Below are positions 17,604-25,803 of a DNA stretch of 45,739 nucleotides, in pieces. The position numbers were made by a program, and so were the translations under genes. The notes beneath the pieces are model-generated. The model had not been told where the DNA came from. It searched no databases and saw only the letters and a list, made by a program, of their open reading frames with translations. The stretch is from Verrucomicrobiota bacterium (lineage in GTDB: Bacteria; Verrucomicrobiota; Verrucomicrobiia; Verrucomicrobiales; Akkermansiaceae): NCBI GenBank assembly GCA_026397725.1, contig JAPLUI010000276.1, positions 1 through 45,739 on the forward strand, written 5' to 3'. How positions within the stretch are numbered: the stretch's first letter is position 1; each line of letters begins with the position of its first letter.

Positions 17604-18133
17604 CAGGAAATGCGCTGGAGATAGAAGCCAAGTCCGGGCTCCGTCTCGGTGCGGAGCGGTGCGATTCTCTGCACATCCCGGTAGGCTCCGTTCCAGAGTC
17701 CGTGGCTGAAAAGAATCTTCCGGTCGCGGTGTTCTCCGTCGCAAGTCCACAGGATCTCGCCGTTCTCGAGTTTCACCCGGAACCGGTCATGCTTGACCAT
17801 CCAGAAGAGCAACGCTCCCCCAGTGCCGCCTTCAAACAGAATCTCCGCACAGCGGTTGATGACCGGCAGCAATTGCTGCGCCATCCATTCCTCGGCTGCC
17901 TCCGGTTCCATGCAGTCCAGCGCAGCCTCCAGCCCCGCCACCACGATGCGTCTTGCTCCTCCGGAAAAGCGGGCATGGGTGCTATCTTCCCGCCAGTCGT
18001 CGGCATTCCACAGGAAAAACTCCCGCAGACTGATGGCGGTTTGCAGCGATCCGAGCGAGGCGAGTCCTGCCACATCCCACAGCACGGAAATTCCTTTCCG
18101 TTTCCAAACGTCGTCAGTCAGGGGCGGATTCAT
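17603..18133 (-). CDS. Unrecognised 176-residue protein of the defence operon
   Basis: I do not recognise this family. The protein begins MNPPLTDDVWKRKGISVLWD, is acidic and tryptophan-rich, has no signal peptide or membrane segment, and shows no nucleotide-binding or nuclease motif. Noticeable stretches are REFFLWNADDWRED, GGARRIVVAGLEAALDC, LLPVINRCAEILF, GGTGGALLFWMVKHDRF and RKILFSHGLWNG. It starts 7 bases after the antitoxin stop and its stop overlaps the helicase start (TGATG), so it is translationally coupled to the helicase and probably partners with it. In BREX-like operons small extra proteins such as BrxA, BrxB and BrxF occur, but I see no motif tying it to any of them. Confidence 0.8.
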   Translation of the reverse strand: MNPPLTDDVWKRKGISVLWDVAGLASLGSLQTAISLREFFLWNADDWREDSTHARFSGGARRIVVAGLEAALDCMEPEAAEEWMAQQLLPVINRCAEILFEGGTGGALLFWMVKHDRFRVKLENGEILWTCDGEHRDRKILFSHGLWNGAYRDVQRIAPLRTETEPGLGFYLQRIS

Positions 18134-18140
18134 GGGTGCT

Positions 18141-18383
18141 CTATGGGGTGATTTCGTCGCCTGCCTGTGGCGCAACATCGGGCACCCGTGCGAGCAGGCG
18201 CTCGAATTTTTCACGGCTGCCACGGGCGGCGCGTTCTGCCAAATAGGTTCCGGCATCCAGCACCGCCACCTTTTCGGCCAGTGCCAAGGCGACGAATTGA
18301 TCGAAGCTGATGCCATCGGTTTGCGCCAGGGTTTCCGCCCTGCGGCGAATCGAGTCAGGGAGAGATACGGTCAGGGTGCTCAT
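18141..18383 (-). CDS. Ribbon-helix-helix antitoxin-like protein inside the defence operon
   Basis: The 80-residue protein begins MSTLTVSLPDSIRRRAETLA, the beta strand and first helix of a ribbon-helix-helix fold, and continues GISFDQFVALALAEKVAVL. An acidic tail includes SREKFERLLARVPDV, like antitoxins that pair with COG1569-type PIN toxins. The fold dimerises and binds DNA through the N-terminal strand; the tail would clamp the toxin. It overlaps the preceding PIN gene by ATGA, giving the order toxin then antitoxin, reversed from vapBC. It might also regulate the whole operon, which is a speculation from its fold and position. Confidence 0.8.
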   Translation of the reverse strand: MSTLTVSLPDSIRRRAETLAQTDGISFDQFVALALAEKVAVLDAGTYLAERAARGSREKFERLLARVPDVAPQAGDEITP

Positions 18384-18805
18384 GGAATGGGTAATAGTTT
18401 CAAAAATTGGTTGGGGGAGACAACCGCGATACCGAGGCGCTCGGCCCCGACGAAATCCCGGAAATTATGGGTGACGATGTGACTTGCTCCACCCGCCAGA
18501 GCCACCTCCAACACCAGATCGTCTTTGGGATCCGGCAGCCAGGGTCTCCAGAGGAAGTAAACACGGCACTCCTCACTCACCGACACAATATAATCGACAA
18601 AATCCCCCGCGTCCACCGCCGTAAATCCGTCGATCATGCCGGGGCGGGCCAGCACGTCCTCGTATTCGAGACAGAGTGCCGGCGAGAGCACCGGCAGCAG
18701 ATCGGCACCGCCCAGCCGTTGCAGCAGCGCAAAGGATGCCCCGCGCCGCGACCGGAGGCCGGCCACCAACACATTGGTATCGATCACAACGCGCAGCGGG
18801 TTCAT
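18380..18805 (-). CDS. PIN-domain toxin (COG1569-type) embedded in the defence operon
   Basis: This 141-residue protein starts MNPLRVVIDTNVLVAGLRSR with the first PIN aspartate. It continues with SPALCLEYEDVLARPG (conserved glutamate), LPDPKDDLVLEVALAGGA (acidic cluster) and HIVTHNFRDF. This is the typical 'putative toxin-antitoxin system toxin component, PIN family' layout. It overlaps the methyltransferase stop by ATGA upstream and the antitoxin start by ATGA downstream, so it is wired into the same transcript. PIN toxins cut RNA. All acidic positions expected from the family are present, so it looks functional. Confidence 0.88.
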   Translation of the reverse strand: MNPLRVVIDTNVLVAGLRSRRGASFALLQRLGGADLLPVLSPALCLEYEDVLARPGMIDGFTAVDAGDFVDYIVSVSEECRVYFLWRPWLPDPKDDLVLEVALAGGASHIVTHNFRDFVGAERLGIAVVSPNQFLKLLPIP

Positions 18806-21800
18806 GCGGCGTCCTCCTCTCCGAACAGCAGCAATTGTTCCTGCACTGCGGATTTGTTCCGTTCCATCCAGTCCTGATAGAGCTTCAAGGCGTTGGCAGC
18901 GGCTCCTTTAATTGCGAAATCCGCGCCGTGGCGAACGAACCAGCCGAGCAGTTCGGGGATGGCGGGGTGGTGTTTGAAGTTGGCGCTGCCCAGCGTGTCG
19001 GCCACGCGGATGCCGCTTTCCGGCCCGCAGGCGCCGATGAGGAACAGCGTCTGATCGAGGTCGCGGCTCAATTTGCTGCGGCTCACACCCTTGAAGGCGC
19101 GCGCCCACTCCAACGGGGAGACCATTTGAAAGATTTTCTTCTCTTCCTTGCACCAGCCCTTTTTCTCAAAATCCGCCGGGCCGACTCCGGTGCCGCGCAG
19201 GGTTTTCTGCATGTCGTCCCGCGGCACAGCGTCGCGGCGGGTGAACAGGCGGAGAAACTGCCGCGTCAGCGCCTCGGCGGTCACCGGTGGCATGTCGCCG
19301 GGCGGGGTGTGTTCGTCGTCAAGGATTTGATTGATCCCTACCAGCGCCGTCCGCAGGTCGATCATGCGGTCTTCCTCCACATAGACCTGTCCGAAGTGTT
19401 TGGAAAAGTATTCCAGCGCCTTGCCCCGGCGGATCACTTTCATGTCCGCTTCCGGTAGGCCTTCCTGGCGGTGGTGCGTTAGCACGCCCTGGAGTTGTTG
19501 CACATCCGCCGCGATGCGACGGCGCAGCCGCGCCCAACTCACGAGTTGCGGAGCCTCGGTCTGCTTCCGGCAGACGTGGATGATGTCGTATTCGATTTGC
19601 TTGCTGCCGAATTGACCTTCGCCCTTTGTCTCGTCACTGCGAATCGGATAGGTGGCCTCCAGATAGAATCCCGCCTCAAACAAGCTCTCCAGCACCGCCA
19701 CCCAGGGCTCGTCCTCGCTGTGGTGGAACGTGAAGGCGAGGATGCCTCCGGGTTTCAGTACCCGGTGCGCCTCCCGCCAGCAATCGGTTAGAATGCGCTG
19801 GTAAAAGGCATTCGCCTCCGCCTCGCTGCCTTGCCGCGCCCGGTTTGCCACCGCCTCCAGCGCCTTCGGCACATACTCCGAACCAAACTCGCGCGGATAC
19901 TTGTCCTTCAGCGCCAATCGCAGCCAGACGTAGAAGAAGTCCGACAGCTCCGAATAGTGCAGCAGCCCCCCGAACGGGGGATCGGTGATGATCAGATCCA
20001 GCGTGCCATCGTTAAACTGCGTCAGCTCCGTGCAGGATTGATTCAATGGTAGGACCGTAGGCAGGCATCGGTCGCATAGGACAGTTTTTTCGCTGCGGCC
20101 TTTGGGAAGATCGTCAACAGCAATGCCTGGGTGTTTCCGCAGCATCTCCACACTAACGGTTTCCCAAGGCTCCTTTGTCCATGCCATTCCCTCTGCCACA
20201 CCTTCCACACAGGATGTCCAGTTTCCACGTCCCAGTGAATTGAAGACGTTGTTCTCAATCATCGTGGCCTTCGGATGAAAATTGTTGTTCGATAGTGCGG
20301 GAGCCATGCAATCCCGGCTAATGTCCCATAAGCAGAACAAGTTTTGATTCCTAACATACTGTTGGAATGCCCCAATCATTGCCTCCGCTTCGGCCTGATA
20401 CTTATCTTCCGCGAGGAGCGTTCGTAGCGCCTTTAAGAGTTGCGCATGAACAAGCAATTGGACAGCGTTGAACATCATCCACCAATGGGTATAACCATGC
20501 TGGGGTAGCGGCTGGCGCTGGTGTGTCATGTGACTGAATGCGATTTCACATTGCGGCCAAAAGCCGGTGAGATCAGCCTCCTTGCGCTCCTCCCACTCCC
20601 GTAAAACGGCGGCGTAGCGGTCTATTTTGTTAGCTGTCGTGAAGAAACGTCCGCCGTAGGGATTGCCCGATTCATCAAGTGCCGTGCTGTGACCTTGGAT
20701 GACAAACGGTGCGAATGGTGCGGTCTTCTTGGTGGCCCACACACTTTCCACCCTCTGCTGCGGACGGCCGCAGGCAGGTTCTGCACAGGCGAATTTCCCA
20801 TTGCCGGGAACATTCCCCCCGCGCTCGTCTGTGAAAAATGTGACACCTGTCTCCGGACATGTAACCTTCTCCGGCAAGGTGCCGCGGACTTCCAGCAGGC
20901 GCAGATTCTTGGCGCGTTCGCGATACCAGCGGGCGGAGCTTTCCGCGTCATCGGTGGCGGAACCGCCGAATGGTTGTCCTTCGGCATCGACGGACCCGCA
21001 ACCAGTGAGCCACTGCGGGTGCATCAACAGAGTGAGTGAGATTTTCTTTTTTCCAGCCTTCCCACCGAGGGCGATGCTCTCCCCGGTGGCGCGGGCAGCA
21101 CGGTCGGCGAAGGCCTTGCCACAATGCGGACAGGCATAGCCACCGCGTTCATCCAGCACGACAAAGGGACGTTCCGTCTTCGCGACGGCGAGCGGTGCAT
21201 CGGGGGCCATGCGGGCGGCGAAGCGCTCGATGTCGAATTTGCCGTCGCAGTCCGGGCACTCGTGATCCAGCCACGCGGGGACGGTGAGTTCCTTGATGGC
21301 CACCACCGGCGTGGTGAGCAGTGGTGTGCGGTGCCCGCAGCCGTGCGCCGAACAGGGGCCGTGTTTGGCCCAGAAGGTGTAAATGATTTCCGGCCCCTCG
21401 TAGCGATACTGCGGGCGCTCCTGCCACGGGACGGAGAAGATGTCGAAGTCCGTTGGCAGGGGCAGCCATTCGTCATCCTGTTGCCTGAACCACTTGCCCT
21501 TTTCGCCGCCGGGACCGTCACACGCGAAATAGGGCATGAGGAAGGGTTTCACTTCGGCCTCGATCTCTGCGAGCAGACGCTTCAATTCGTCGAGATCGAC
21601 GGGCGTCAGCTCGTTTTTCACGACAAACCAAGCCACGGGATTGAGGTCGCAGCCGAACAACTCGAAGCCGAGTCGCGAGCCCTCCACCAGCGTGGTGCCG
21701 CCACCCATGAAGATGTCCGCGACCTTGAGTTTGCGGAAGGCCTCGTTCTGTTGGTGATTGCCGTAGTAAGCCTTCCAGATGGTGGACGCCGCCTCCGCCT

Positions 21801-22155
21801 CGTCGTCCGGGGCCTTCGTCGCCGCTGCTAACAACATGGACCGAAAAACCGACGAGCGCCGCCGCGCCCACCACTTGCTCATCTGATAGATCGGCTTGCC
21901 CGCGTTGCCCTCGATCTGCGCGATCTCATTGATGGGCACGATGGGAAAGTCCACCTCAAGACAAGTTTTCGGACGGTTGGGGTCGGAAAAATCAACCGTC
22001 GGCAGGTGCCATTCCTTGTTGGCACCCACCACTTCGGCAATTGCCCGTGCCACACGCTCTTTCTTCGACTCCTGTCGGAGCTTGGCGGCAGGGGTCGCTT
22101 CCAGAACGAAGGAGTCGCCGGAGTCGGACGCTGGGGATTTTCTGCGGGCGGGCAT
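18802..22155 (-). CDS. DUF1156/COG1743-type DNA methyltransferase with zinc-ribbon segments (PglXI-like)
   Basis: This 1117-residue protein has a conserved N-terminal region (FPIVPINEIAQIEGNAGKP, IYQMSKWWARRRSSVFRSML) of the DUF1156 type. An S-adenosylmethionine site follows (DIFMGGGTT at 147-155, CDLNP at 169-173). A long insert with several Cys pairs (CSAHGCGH, CPDCDGKFD, CPHCGKAF, CPETGV, CAEPACG) between about 290 and 520 looks like zinc ribbons. The catalytic motif is ITDPPFGG near 722, and a later strand reads LKPGGILAFTFHHSED. Such enzymes are predicted adenine or N4-cytosine methylases and occur beside PglZ, a DUF499 ATPase and helicases. The ATG at 22155 is chosen since it lies 20 bases after the PglZ stop. 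It probably marks host DNA as self. Confidence 0.9.
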   Translation of the reverse strand: MPARRKSPASDSGDSFVLEATPAAKLRQESKKERVARAIAEVVGANKEWHLPTVDFSDPNRPKTCLEVDFPIVPINEIAQIEGNAGKPIYQMSKWWARRRSSVFRSMLLAAATKAPDDEAEAASTIWKAYYGNHQQNEAFRKLKVADIFMGGGTTLVEGSRLGFELFGCDLNPVAWFVVKNELTPVDLDELKRLLAEIEAEVKPFLMPYFACDGPGGEKGKWFRQQDDEWLPLPTDFDIFSVPWQERPQYRYEGPEIIYTFWAKHGPCSAHGCGHRTPLLTTPVVAIKELTVPAWLDHECPDCDGKFDIERFAARMAPDAPLAVAKTERPFVVLDERGGYACPHCGKAFADRAARATGESIALGGKAGKKKISLTLLMHPQWLTGCGSVDAEGQPFGGSATDDAESSARWYRERAKNLRLLEVRGTLPEKVTCPETGVTFFTDERGGNVPGNGKFACAEPACGRPQQRVESVWATKKTAPFAPFVIQGHSTALDESGNPYGGRFFTTANKIDRYAAVLREWEERKEADLTGFWPQCEIAFSHMTHQRQPLPQHGYTHWWMMFNAVQLLVHAQLLKALRTLLAEDKYQAEAEAMIGAFQQYVRNQNLFCLWDISRDCMAPALSNNNFHPKATMIENNVFNSLGRGNWTSCVEGVAEGMAWTKEPWETVSVEMLRKHPGIAVDDLPKGRSEKTVLCDRCLPTVLPLNQSCTELTQFNDGTLDLIITDPPFGGLLHYSELSDFFYVWLRLALKDKYPREFGSEYVPKALEAVANRARQGSEAEANAFYQRILTDCWREAHRVLKPGGILAFTFHHSEDEPWVAVLESLFEAGFYLEATYPIRSDETKGEGQFGSKQIEYDIIHVCRKQTEAPQLVSWARLRRRIAADVQQLQGVLTHHRQEGLPEADMKVIRRGKALEYFSKHFGQVYVEEDRMIDLRTALVGINQILDDEHTPPGDMPPVTAEALTRQFLRLFTRRDAVPRDDMQKTLRGTGVGPADFEKKGWCKEEKKIFQMVSPLEWARAFKGVSRSKLSRDLDQTLFLIGACGPESGIRVADTLGSANFKHHPAIPELLGWFVRHGADFAIKGAAANALKLYQDWMERNKSAVQEQLLLFGEEDAA

Positions 22156-22175
22156 GGAGAATGGATCGGGGGAAA

Positions 22176-23162
22176 TCAGATGGATAGCTCCAGCCAAGGA
22201 ACGAACACATCCATGAGCGTGAGGCCACCGTGGCTGAGGATGGGAAAGCCGCCTTGCACCTGCCATTTGCGGCGACCGGTGACGAAGGTGACGGGGCCGG
22301 AGTTTGTGGCGAGCGTGAGGGTCAGCGGGGGCAGCCATTCGCGGGTCTTGATTTCCCCGGCCCGGAACCGCTGGGAGGCGAATTTCTCCCGCAAATCGTC
22401 CTTTTCCTCGGAACCGGTGTGCTGGAAGCCGCCGGTCTGGGCATACCCGTGGTCAGCCGTGATGACGACGCGGCGACCCGTGGCGAGTTTGCGCACGAAG
22501 GCCCAAAAGGCCTCGCTGGCGAGTTGCTGACAGGCTTTTTTGAAAAAGGCATCGAAGCCGCCGTCAGCGGAGGCGCATTGATGCATGGCCTCGTCCATCC
22601 AATGGTGCCAGTAGAGGATGCCGGGGGCCGGCGGAAGCATGGCAGCGGCGTCTTCCCACGGCAGGCCGTTGGTGGCAGTGAACGCGCCGGGGAATGAAGT
22701 GCTGTTGCCGCCGTTGTTTTCCAAGGCCGAACGGGATGGGAAGCCGAGGGCCTTGGCAAAGGTGGTGGTTTCCGGCGGCAGTTCGCTGGCGAGAACCTCT
22801 GGGCCGTGAAGGGTGAAACCCGCATTCCGCGCACCGTGCAGGAGCACCGGTAACTCGCGCAGGCTGAGAGCATCCAGGATGAGCACGGCGCGGCCGGTCG
22901 GGTTGGACTGCCAAAACTCGGCGAGGCGGACGGACGCACGCGGAACCGCCGCCGCAAAATCATGCCAGAGCGGCCAGACCGAATGGGACAGGGCCAGCTC
23001 AAGCTGCGTCAGGGATTCATGCCGTAAGCGGGACTCCGCAAGGGCGTGCGTCGCAGCGCAGGGTGCCGACCAGATAGAGGCGAGGTGGCTGCGGATACCA
23101 TCCCACGCCACCTGGGCGGGCGCGGCGAGAAGTGAATGCAATTGGTCAGGTGCGAGGTTCAC
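22176..23162 (-). CDS. pglZ: Short PglZ-like alkaline-phosphatase-fold protein
   Basis: The 328-residue protein begins at a GTG codon 6 bases after the ATPase stop. It carries the alkaline-phosphatase-superfamily landmarks of PglZ: a strand ending in an aspartate (AVLILDALSLRELP, about 91-105), RRVVITADHGYA near 235 with Asp-His metal ligands, and a C-terminal LSHGGLTLMDVFVPWLEL that strongly resembles the end of PglZ domains. PglZ proteins of BREX systems are usually much larger, with N-terminal extensions absent here, so this is close to a stand-alone core. PglZ is required for BREX and Pgl defence, with its enzymatic activity still debated. Confidence 0.85.
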   Translation of the reverse strand: MNLAPDQLHSLLAAPAQVAWDGIRSHLASIWSAPCAATHALAESRLRHESLTQLELALSHSVWPLWHDFAAAVPRASVRLAEFWQSNPTGRAVLILDALSLRELPVLLHGARNAGFTLHGPEVLASELPPETTTFAKALGFPSRSALENNGGNSTSFPGAFTATNGLPWEDAAAMLPPAPGILYWHHWMDEAMHQCASADGGFDAFFKKACQQLASEAFWAFVRKLATGRRVVITADHGYAQTGGFQHTGSEEKDDLREKFASQRFRAGEIKTREWLPPLTLTLATNSGPVTFVTGRRKWQVQGGFPILSHGGLTLMDVFVPWLELSI

Positions 23163-23168
23163 GGGGCG

Positions 23169-25568
23169 TCATTCGGGGATTTCCTTGTCGAGGTCGAGCG
23201 AGTAGCTGCCGGGCGGCAGTTTCTTGAGAGTCTCGGCCAACTGGGCACCGTTCATGTCATCGAGCCGAAGGGTGATGTTCCGCAGAGTCACGGCCGCCTT
23301 GTTAGCTCCCCAGGTTTCCAAGGTGCCGGTGAGGTTGAGCGCGGAATTCCGGGGACTGGTAAGGTGCGTGGACTTGGGGGTCTCGTTGAAGGTGGTGGTG
23401 CCCGCCGTGCCAGTGCCAGTGGTGAAGGGATTCGGGGCAGTGCCACCGCCGGACGGGCCGACCGGTGCGGGGGCGGGCGGGGTAACCGGAGGTGTCACGC
23501 TGCTGGTGCCACCAGTGGGCACCACGCCTCCTCCGACATGGCCGCCGGGGGAAAGCTTCTGGATGGTGGTGGAATAGAGGTGGTTTCCCGAGCCGATCTT
23601 GCCCTTGATCCGCTGGGCAACAGCCATTTCTGAATCCCCCGGCAGGGCTTGGACCAATTGGATGCCACGCAGGTTGATGGCGATTTTCCCCTTGGCACAG
23701 AGGATCTCGACGCGGTCCACGACATCCCGCTCGCCCAGCCACGCGATGCATTCGTTGCCGCCGGAACGGGGTTCCTTGAGTTCATCCAACAGCTTGCCGA
23801 CACTTTCGGAGCGCTGGGCGAAATCCAGGACCAGAGCTTCGAATTCGTCCGGCAGGAACAGGGTGTCCCGAGTGGCTTCCTGCATCGCGCGCGGGATTTG
23901 GGCACCCTGCTTGCCATGCCCGGCAAACTGGAACACACACTTGGACGGATCCGCATGGTGCCACCGGTCGAGCACCGCGAAGCGATGGAAGTAGCCCTTG
24001 AGCTGCTCTTCGAGAAGCTTGTCATACTTGACGCGCAGCTTCCTGTATTCCGGTTCGCTCGCTTGCCAATCCATGGCCAGCTTGGCTGCCCGCGCCGCCA
24101 GAATCAGTTCAGGATTCTGGTAGATCGATGGCGAATCCTTCGGCGGCAGGAGAAAGCGGACGGTGTTGCGGCTGGAAGTTAGATTGTCCCTTAACCAGCG
24201 TCCGAGAGTGGCGGCTTCGTCGGTGGCTCCCTCAGGCACGACGACGACCGGAATCCTCTCGCACCATTTGTCCGGGTGGTCTTCCGGCGGCACCGAAACC
24301 CACGGGTCTTTCTGCCAAAACCGGCGCAGCACGACGACGCGGTACGGGCTCGCTTCGTCGGCGGCAAGCATCGCATGAATGAAGCGGGCAAGATAAGCAT
24401 GGTCTTCGCCAGCGGGGAACAGCCTGTCATTCCGCGCGTTCGCCATCAGTCGGGCGTCGGGATTCTCATCGTTTTTGAAGACGAGCCAGTTGGCCACCTG
24501 TTCATGGATGTTGAAACTCGATTCCCGGATGGCCTTGATTTCGACGCCAAAGAGATTGTCATCCAGCGGTTTGTCGCGCGTGATGTCCAGTTGGAGGTCG
24601 CTAAGGCTGGCCCCGGCATGGCGCTCGGTATTGAAAGACCGGAGCCACAAGGCACTGATGATTTCCGCCGCATGAGGCACCTGCGCGGCGGCGTTCGGAA
24701 CGGTTTCCAAAACACTTTCAAGATTCTTCTGCGCCTTCTCGCGAAGGGTCCGGTGCAACGGGCTGGCGACGGCATCGAGCAATGAGCCGACGGCGCTCCC
24801 CGGCAAATCGATGCGGAAATCAGCGGCCGTCAGGACGGGATGCAAGGCCCCCACCACCCTTGGATTGATGCGGTGCAGTTGCTGATAGGCATCCGTCTGG
24901 CCATCCCGCACGGACACGATCAGCAGGAGTTTGTCCGGGTATTCGGCAGCGATTTCCGACAGGGTCTGGATGAAGTTGAAAGCACGCGTGCGCAGAGGCT
25001 TTGGCCTGGTTTCCGAGAGCCCGTCGAACCAGGTCTGGAACTCGTCCAGCAGCAAGCCCGTCGCTTGTTCGGTGAACATGTCGATCAAGAGCGCTTTGGA
25101 GGGAACTGGAACCGAGGATGCTTCGAATTTGCCACGGAAAAACTGGCCGTTTGCGTGCTCTTGGAAAAGCAGATCCCACAAGGTAGGGTAGGCCTGATTC
25201 GATAGAGTTTCCGCGATGACACGCAAACCCGGGCGCACCTTGATGCCCGCCAGGTGGGGCATCTGGAGTCGGGGTGCCCACGCGTCCAGCCAGGCCTTTG
25301 TGGACGAGGGTGAGGTCAATGCATGATAAACCGCCGCCATCATGTGGGATTTGCCCTGCCCCCGTCCACCCATCAGCACCACCGAGCGTTCCTGCCCCGG
25401 CGCAATTGATTCGAGGCACTTGAGCAGGTCCACCGATGGGTAGGTAATCCCGAAAAACCCGGCGGGATCCCTCTGCACGGCACCGCTCCTGGAACTGTTC
25501 TTGAGTTCAATGACCGTGCCACTCAGGGCAGTGGATTGAAAATCAGGGCGTAATTTCAGCGCAGGCAT
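23169..25568 (-). CDS. DUF499-type AAA ATPase (BrxC/PglY-like), first gene of the defence operon
   Basis: From the ATG at 25568 (MPALKLRPDF) the protein has 799 residues. Walker A is GGRGQGKS at 67-74 and Walker B is GLLLDEFQTWF at 171-181. It includes KLLLIVSVRDGQTDAYQQL, VVVLRRFWQKDPW and VRFLLPPKD. A Pro/Gly/Thr-rich linker near residue 700 precedes a small C-terminal domain (LETWGANKAAVTLRN). This matches DUF499/COG1483 ATPases found beside PglZ and DNA methylases in predicted anti-phage clusters. It is shorter than the roughly 1200 residues of well-known BrxC. Starts at 25577 and 25610 are possible; 25568 is favoured because it follows a -10-like box at leaderless spacing. Confidence 0.88.
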   Translation of the reverse strand: MPALKLRPDFQSTALSGTVIELKNSSRSGAVQRDPAGFFGITYPSVDLLKCLESIAPGQERSVVLMGGRGQGKSHMMAAVYHALTSPSSTKAWLDAWAPRLQMPHLAGIKVRPGLRVIAETLSNQAYPTLWDLLFQEHANGQFFRGKFEASSVPVPSKALLIDMFTEQATGLLLDEFQTWFDGLSETRPKPLRTRAFNFIQTLSEIAAEYPDKLLLIVSVRDGQTDAYQQLHRINPRVVGALHPVLTAADFRIDLPGSAVGSLLDAVASPLHRTLREKAQKNLESVLETVPNAAAQVPHAAEIISALWLRSFNTERHAGASLSDLQLDITRDKPLDDNLFGVEIKAIRESSFNIHEQVANWLVFKNDENPDARLMANARNDRLFPAGEDHAYLARFIHAMLAADEASPYRVVVLRRFWQKDPWVSVPPEDHPDKWCERIPVVVVPEGATDEAATLGRWLRDNLTSSRNTVRFLLPPKDSPSIYQNPELILAARAAKLAMDWQASEPEYRKLRVKYDKLLEEQLKGYFHRFAVLDRWHHADPSKCVFQFAGHGKQGAQIPRAMQEATRDTLFLPDEFEALVLDFAQRSESVGKLLDELKEPRSGGNECIAWLGERDVVDRVEILCAKGKIAINLRGIQLVQALPGDSEMAVAQRIKGKIGSGNHLYSTTIQKLSPGGHVGGGVVPTGGTSSVTPPVTPPAPAPVGPSGGGTAPNPFTTGTGTAGTTTFNETPKSTHLTSPRNSALNLTGTLETWGANKAAVTLRNITLRLDDMNGAQLAETLKKLPPGSYSLDLDKEIPE

Positions 25569-25575
25569 CCGGGCC

Positions 25576-25603
25576 ATCATACAGATTGTCAGACATAACG
25601 CAA
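25576..25603 (-). promoter_or_regulatory. Candidate promoter of the defence operon
   Basis: On the minus strand TTGCGT (25603-25598) is followed by a 16-base spacer and TATGAT (25581-25576), a five-of-six match to the -10 consensus. The ATG at 25568 follows after 7 bases, about where transcription would begin, so the mRNA would be leaderless or nearly so. The -35 match is weak. No repressor site is evident in the 235 bases before the neighbouring DUF58 stop. Confidence 0.4.
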
Positions 25604-25803
25604 CAGCCACTTTCCGAGGCGTTCCACGACTTTCACGAGCGCAGCGGATGACAATTTGCGCCCGATCCGTCTGGCACCACGGTCGTTAGAATCCAAGGCC
25701 ATTCTCGAAACAAGAGCAGCAGGCGGCGGAGCAATTGGCGGAATGTCTTCATGATGCGGAATTTGTCAGGGTGGGCGGTTGAACGGGTCCCGGGCACACC
25801 GGC

